From Oscillospiraceae bacterium (GTDB lineage Bacteria > Bacillota > Clostridia > Oscillospirales > CAG-272): a stretch of DNA of 64,000 bases. The notes under the pieces are model-generated. The model was not told where the DNA came from, made no database searches, and saw only the letters and a list, made by a program, of their open reading frames with translations. Below are positions 63,791-64,000 of the stretch, piece by piece. The stretch's first letter is position 1. Every line of letters begins with the position of its first letter. Location of the stretch: positions 23,827 through 87,826 of the forward strand of contig SVSE01000008.1 in NCBI GenBank assembly GCA_015064445.1, written 5' to 3'. The translations under genes and the position numbers were made by a program.

Positions 63791-64000
63791 TGAAATTCTT
63801 GATATTCTTGCACCCTTGCACGCTTAGGATATTGAGAAGTAAAGAGAGATTACCTACCTTATTCGGACTTTTGATTTCTCCAAAATTATTGCCTTGCGTT
63901 TGTGTCGTTGTATCACAGATAAAAGCGAAAGTAAACGGGAAAAAATATGACTTAAAACATTATATATACTTTCAAGAGTTAGGCTCGATTATGAGCTTAG
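63791..64000. other. Window end without a recognisable gene
   Basis: 210 nt upstream of the truncated LRR gene. No reading frame here carries a signal peptide or a complete LRR on the minus strand, and I see no gene on the plus strand. Confidence 0.5.

Overview
The window looks like chromosomal DNA of a strictly anaerobic, low-to-moderate GC Bacillota, most likely an uncultured gut- or rumen-type Clostridia. This placement is inferred from the one-protein pyruvate:ferredoxin oxidoreductase, the tilS-hpt-ftsH and hrcA-grpE-dnaK-dnaJ-prmA orders, CIRCE-regulated heat shock, a B. subtilis-type MazF, BspA-like leucine-rich-repeat surface proteins and a set of glycoside hydrolases. Most housekeeping genes lie on the minus strand. 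Promoters are of the sigma-A type, usually with 17-bp spacers and often with an extended -10 (TGN before the hexamer), and most transcription units end in clear hairpin terminators.

Layout. 1-1385: 3' portion missing of a Cys-rich repeat lipoprotein. 1.6-5.7 kb: tilS-hpt-ftsH. 5.8-9.4 kb: two small unknown genes, an AT-rich gap with an 18-bp perfect inverted repeat resembling DnaA boxes, a beta-lactamase-fold hydrolase and a degenerate metallo-hydrolase. 9.5-14.9 kb: ribF, a secreted discoidin-like protein, an acyl-ACP thioesterase, an orphan mazF and a D-2-hydroxyacid dehydrogenase. 15.1-21.7 kb: a plus-strand operon of an Fe-S old-yellow-enzyme, an SDR, a fumarate-reductase-like flavoprotein, a xylose-isomerase-like TIM barrel and a cytoplasmic heparinase II/III-type lyase. 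I recognise no described pathway for this combination. 21.9-30.3 kb: pgk-tpiA, U32-uppP, a 60-aa peptide gene with its own promoter and terminator, and nifJ. 30.4-35.0 kb: a small protein, yifB, a GltS-like transporter and a PlsC-like acyltransferase. 35.1-35.4 kb: tRNA-Trp followed by an array of seven short hairpins joined by mutually complementary 10-nt spacers. 35.5-46.5 kb: minus-strand glycan-degradation genes (GH5-like, membrane protein, GH106-like, six-hairpin glycosidase, DUF4091-like, GH78 rhamnosidase, LamG-like secreted domain), divergent from a DeoR-family regulator. 47.5-52.0 kb: PucR-like regulator, S41 protease, greA, lysS. 52.1-62.2 kb: hrcA-grpE-dnaK-dnaJ-prmA, then a 1077-aa BspA-like protein standing between prmA and rsmE. 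62.3-63.8 kb: a second LRR protein lacking its N-terminal part.

How the parts fit: the rhamnosidase-type enzymes suggest use of rhamnose-containing plant or microbial glycans, probably controlled by the DeoR protein. The 15-21.7 kb operon is a plausible second pathway for uronate-type or other modified oligosaccharides. Neither cluster has a transporter in this window. Items most worth a second look are the hairpin array, the five-gene redox/lyase operon, the out-of-frame LamG/GH78 junction, the one-nucleotide start problem of the S41 protease, the poly-G tract beside the BspA-like promoter and the 170-nt structured repeat before tpiA. All family calls come from reading motifs by eye; no database search was possible.
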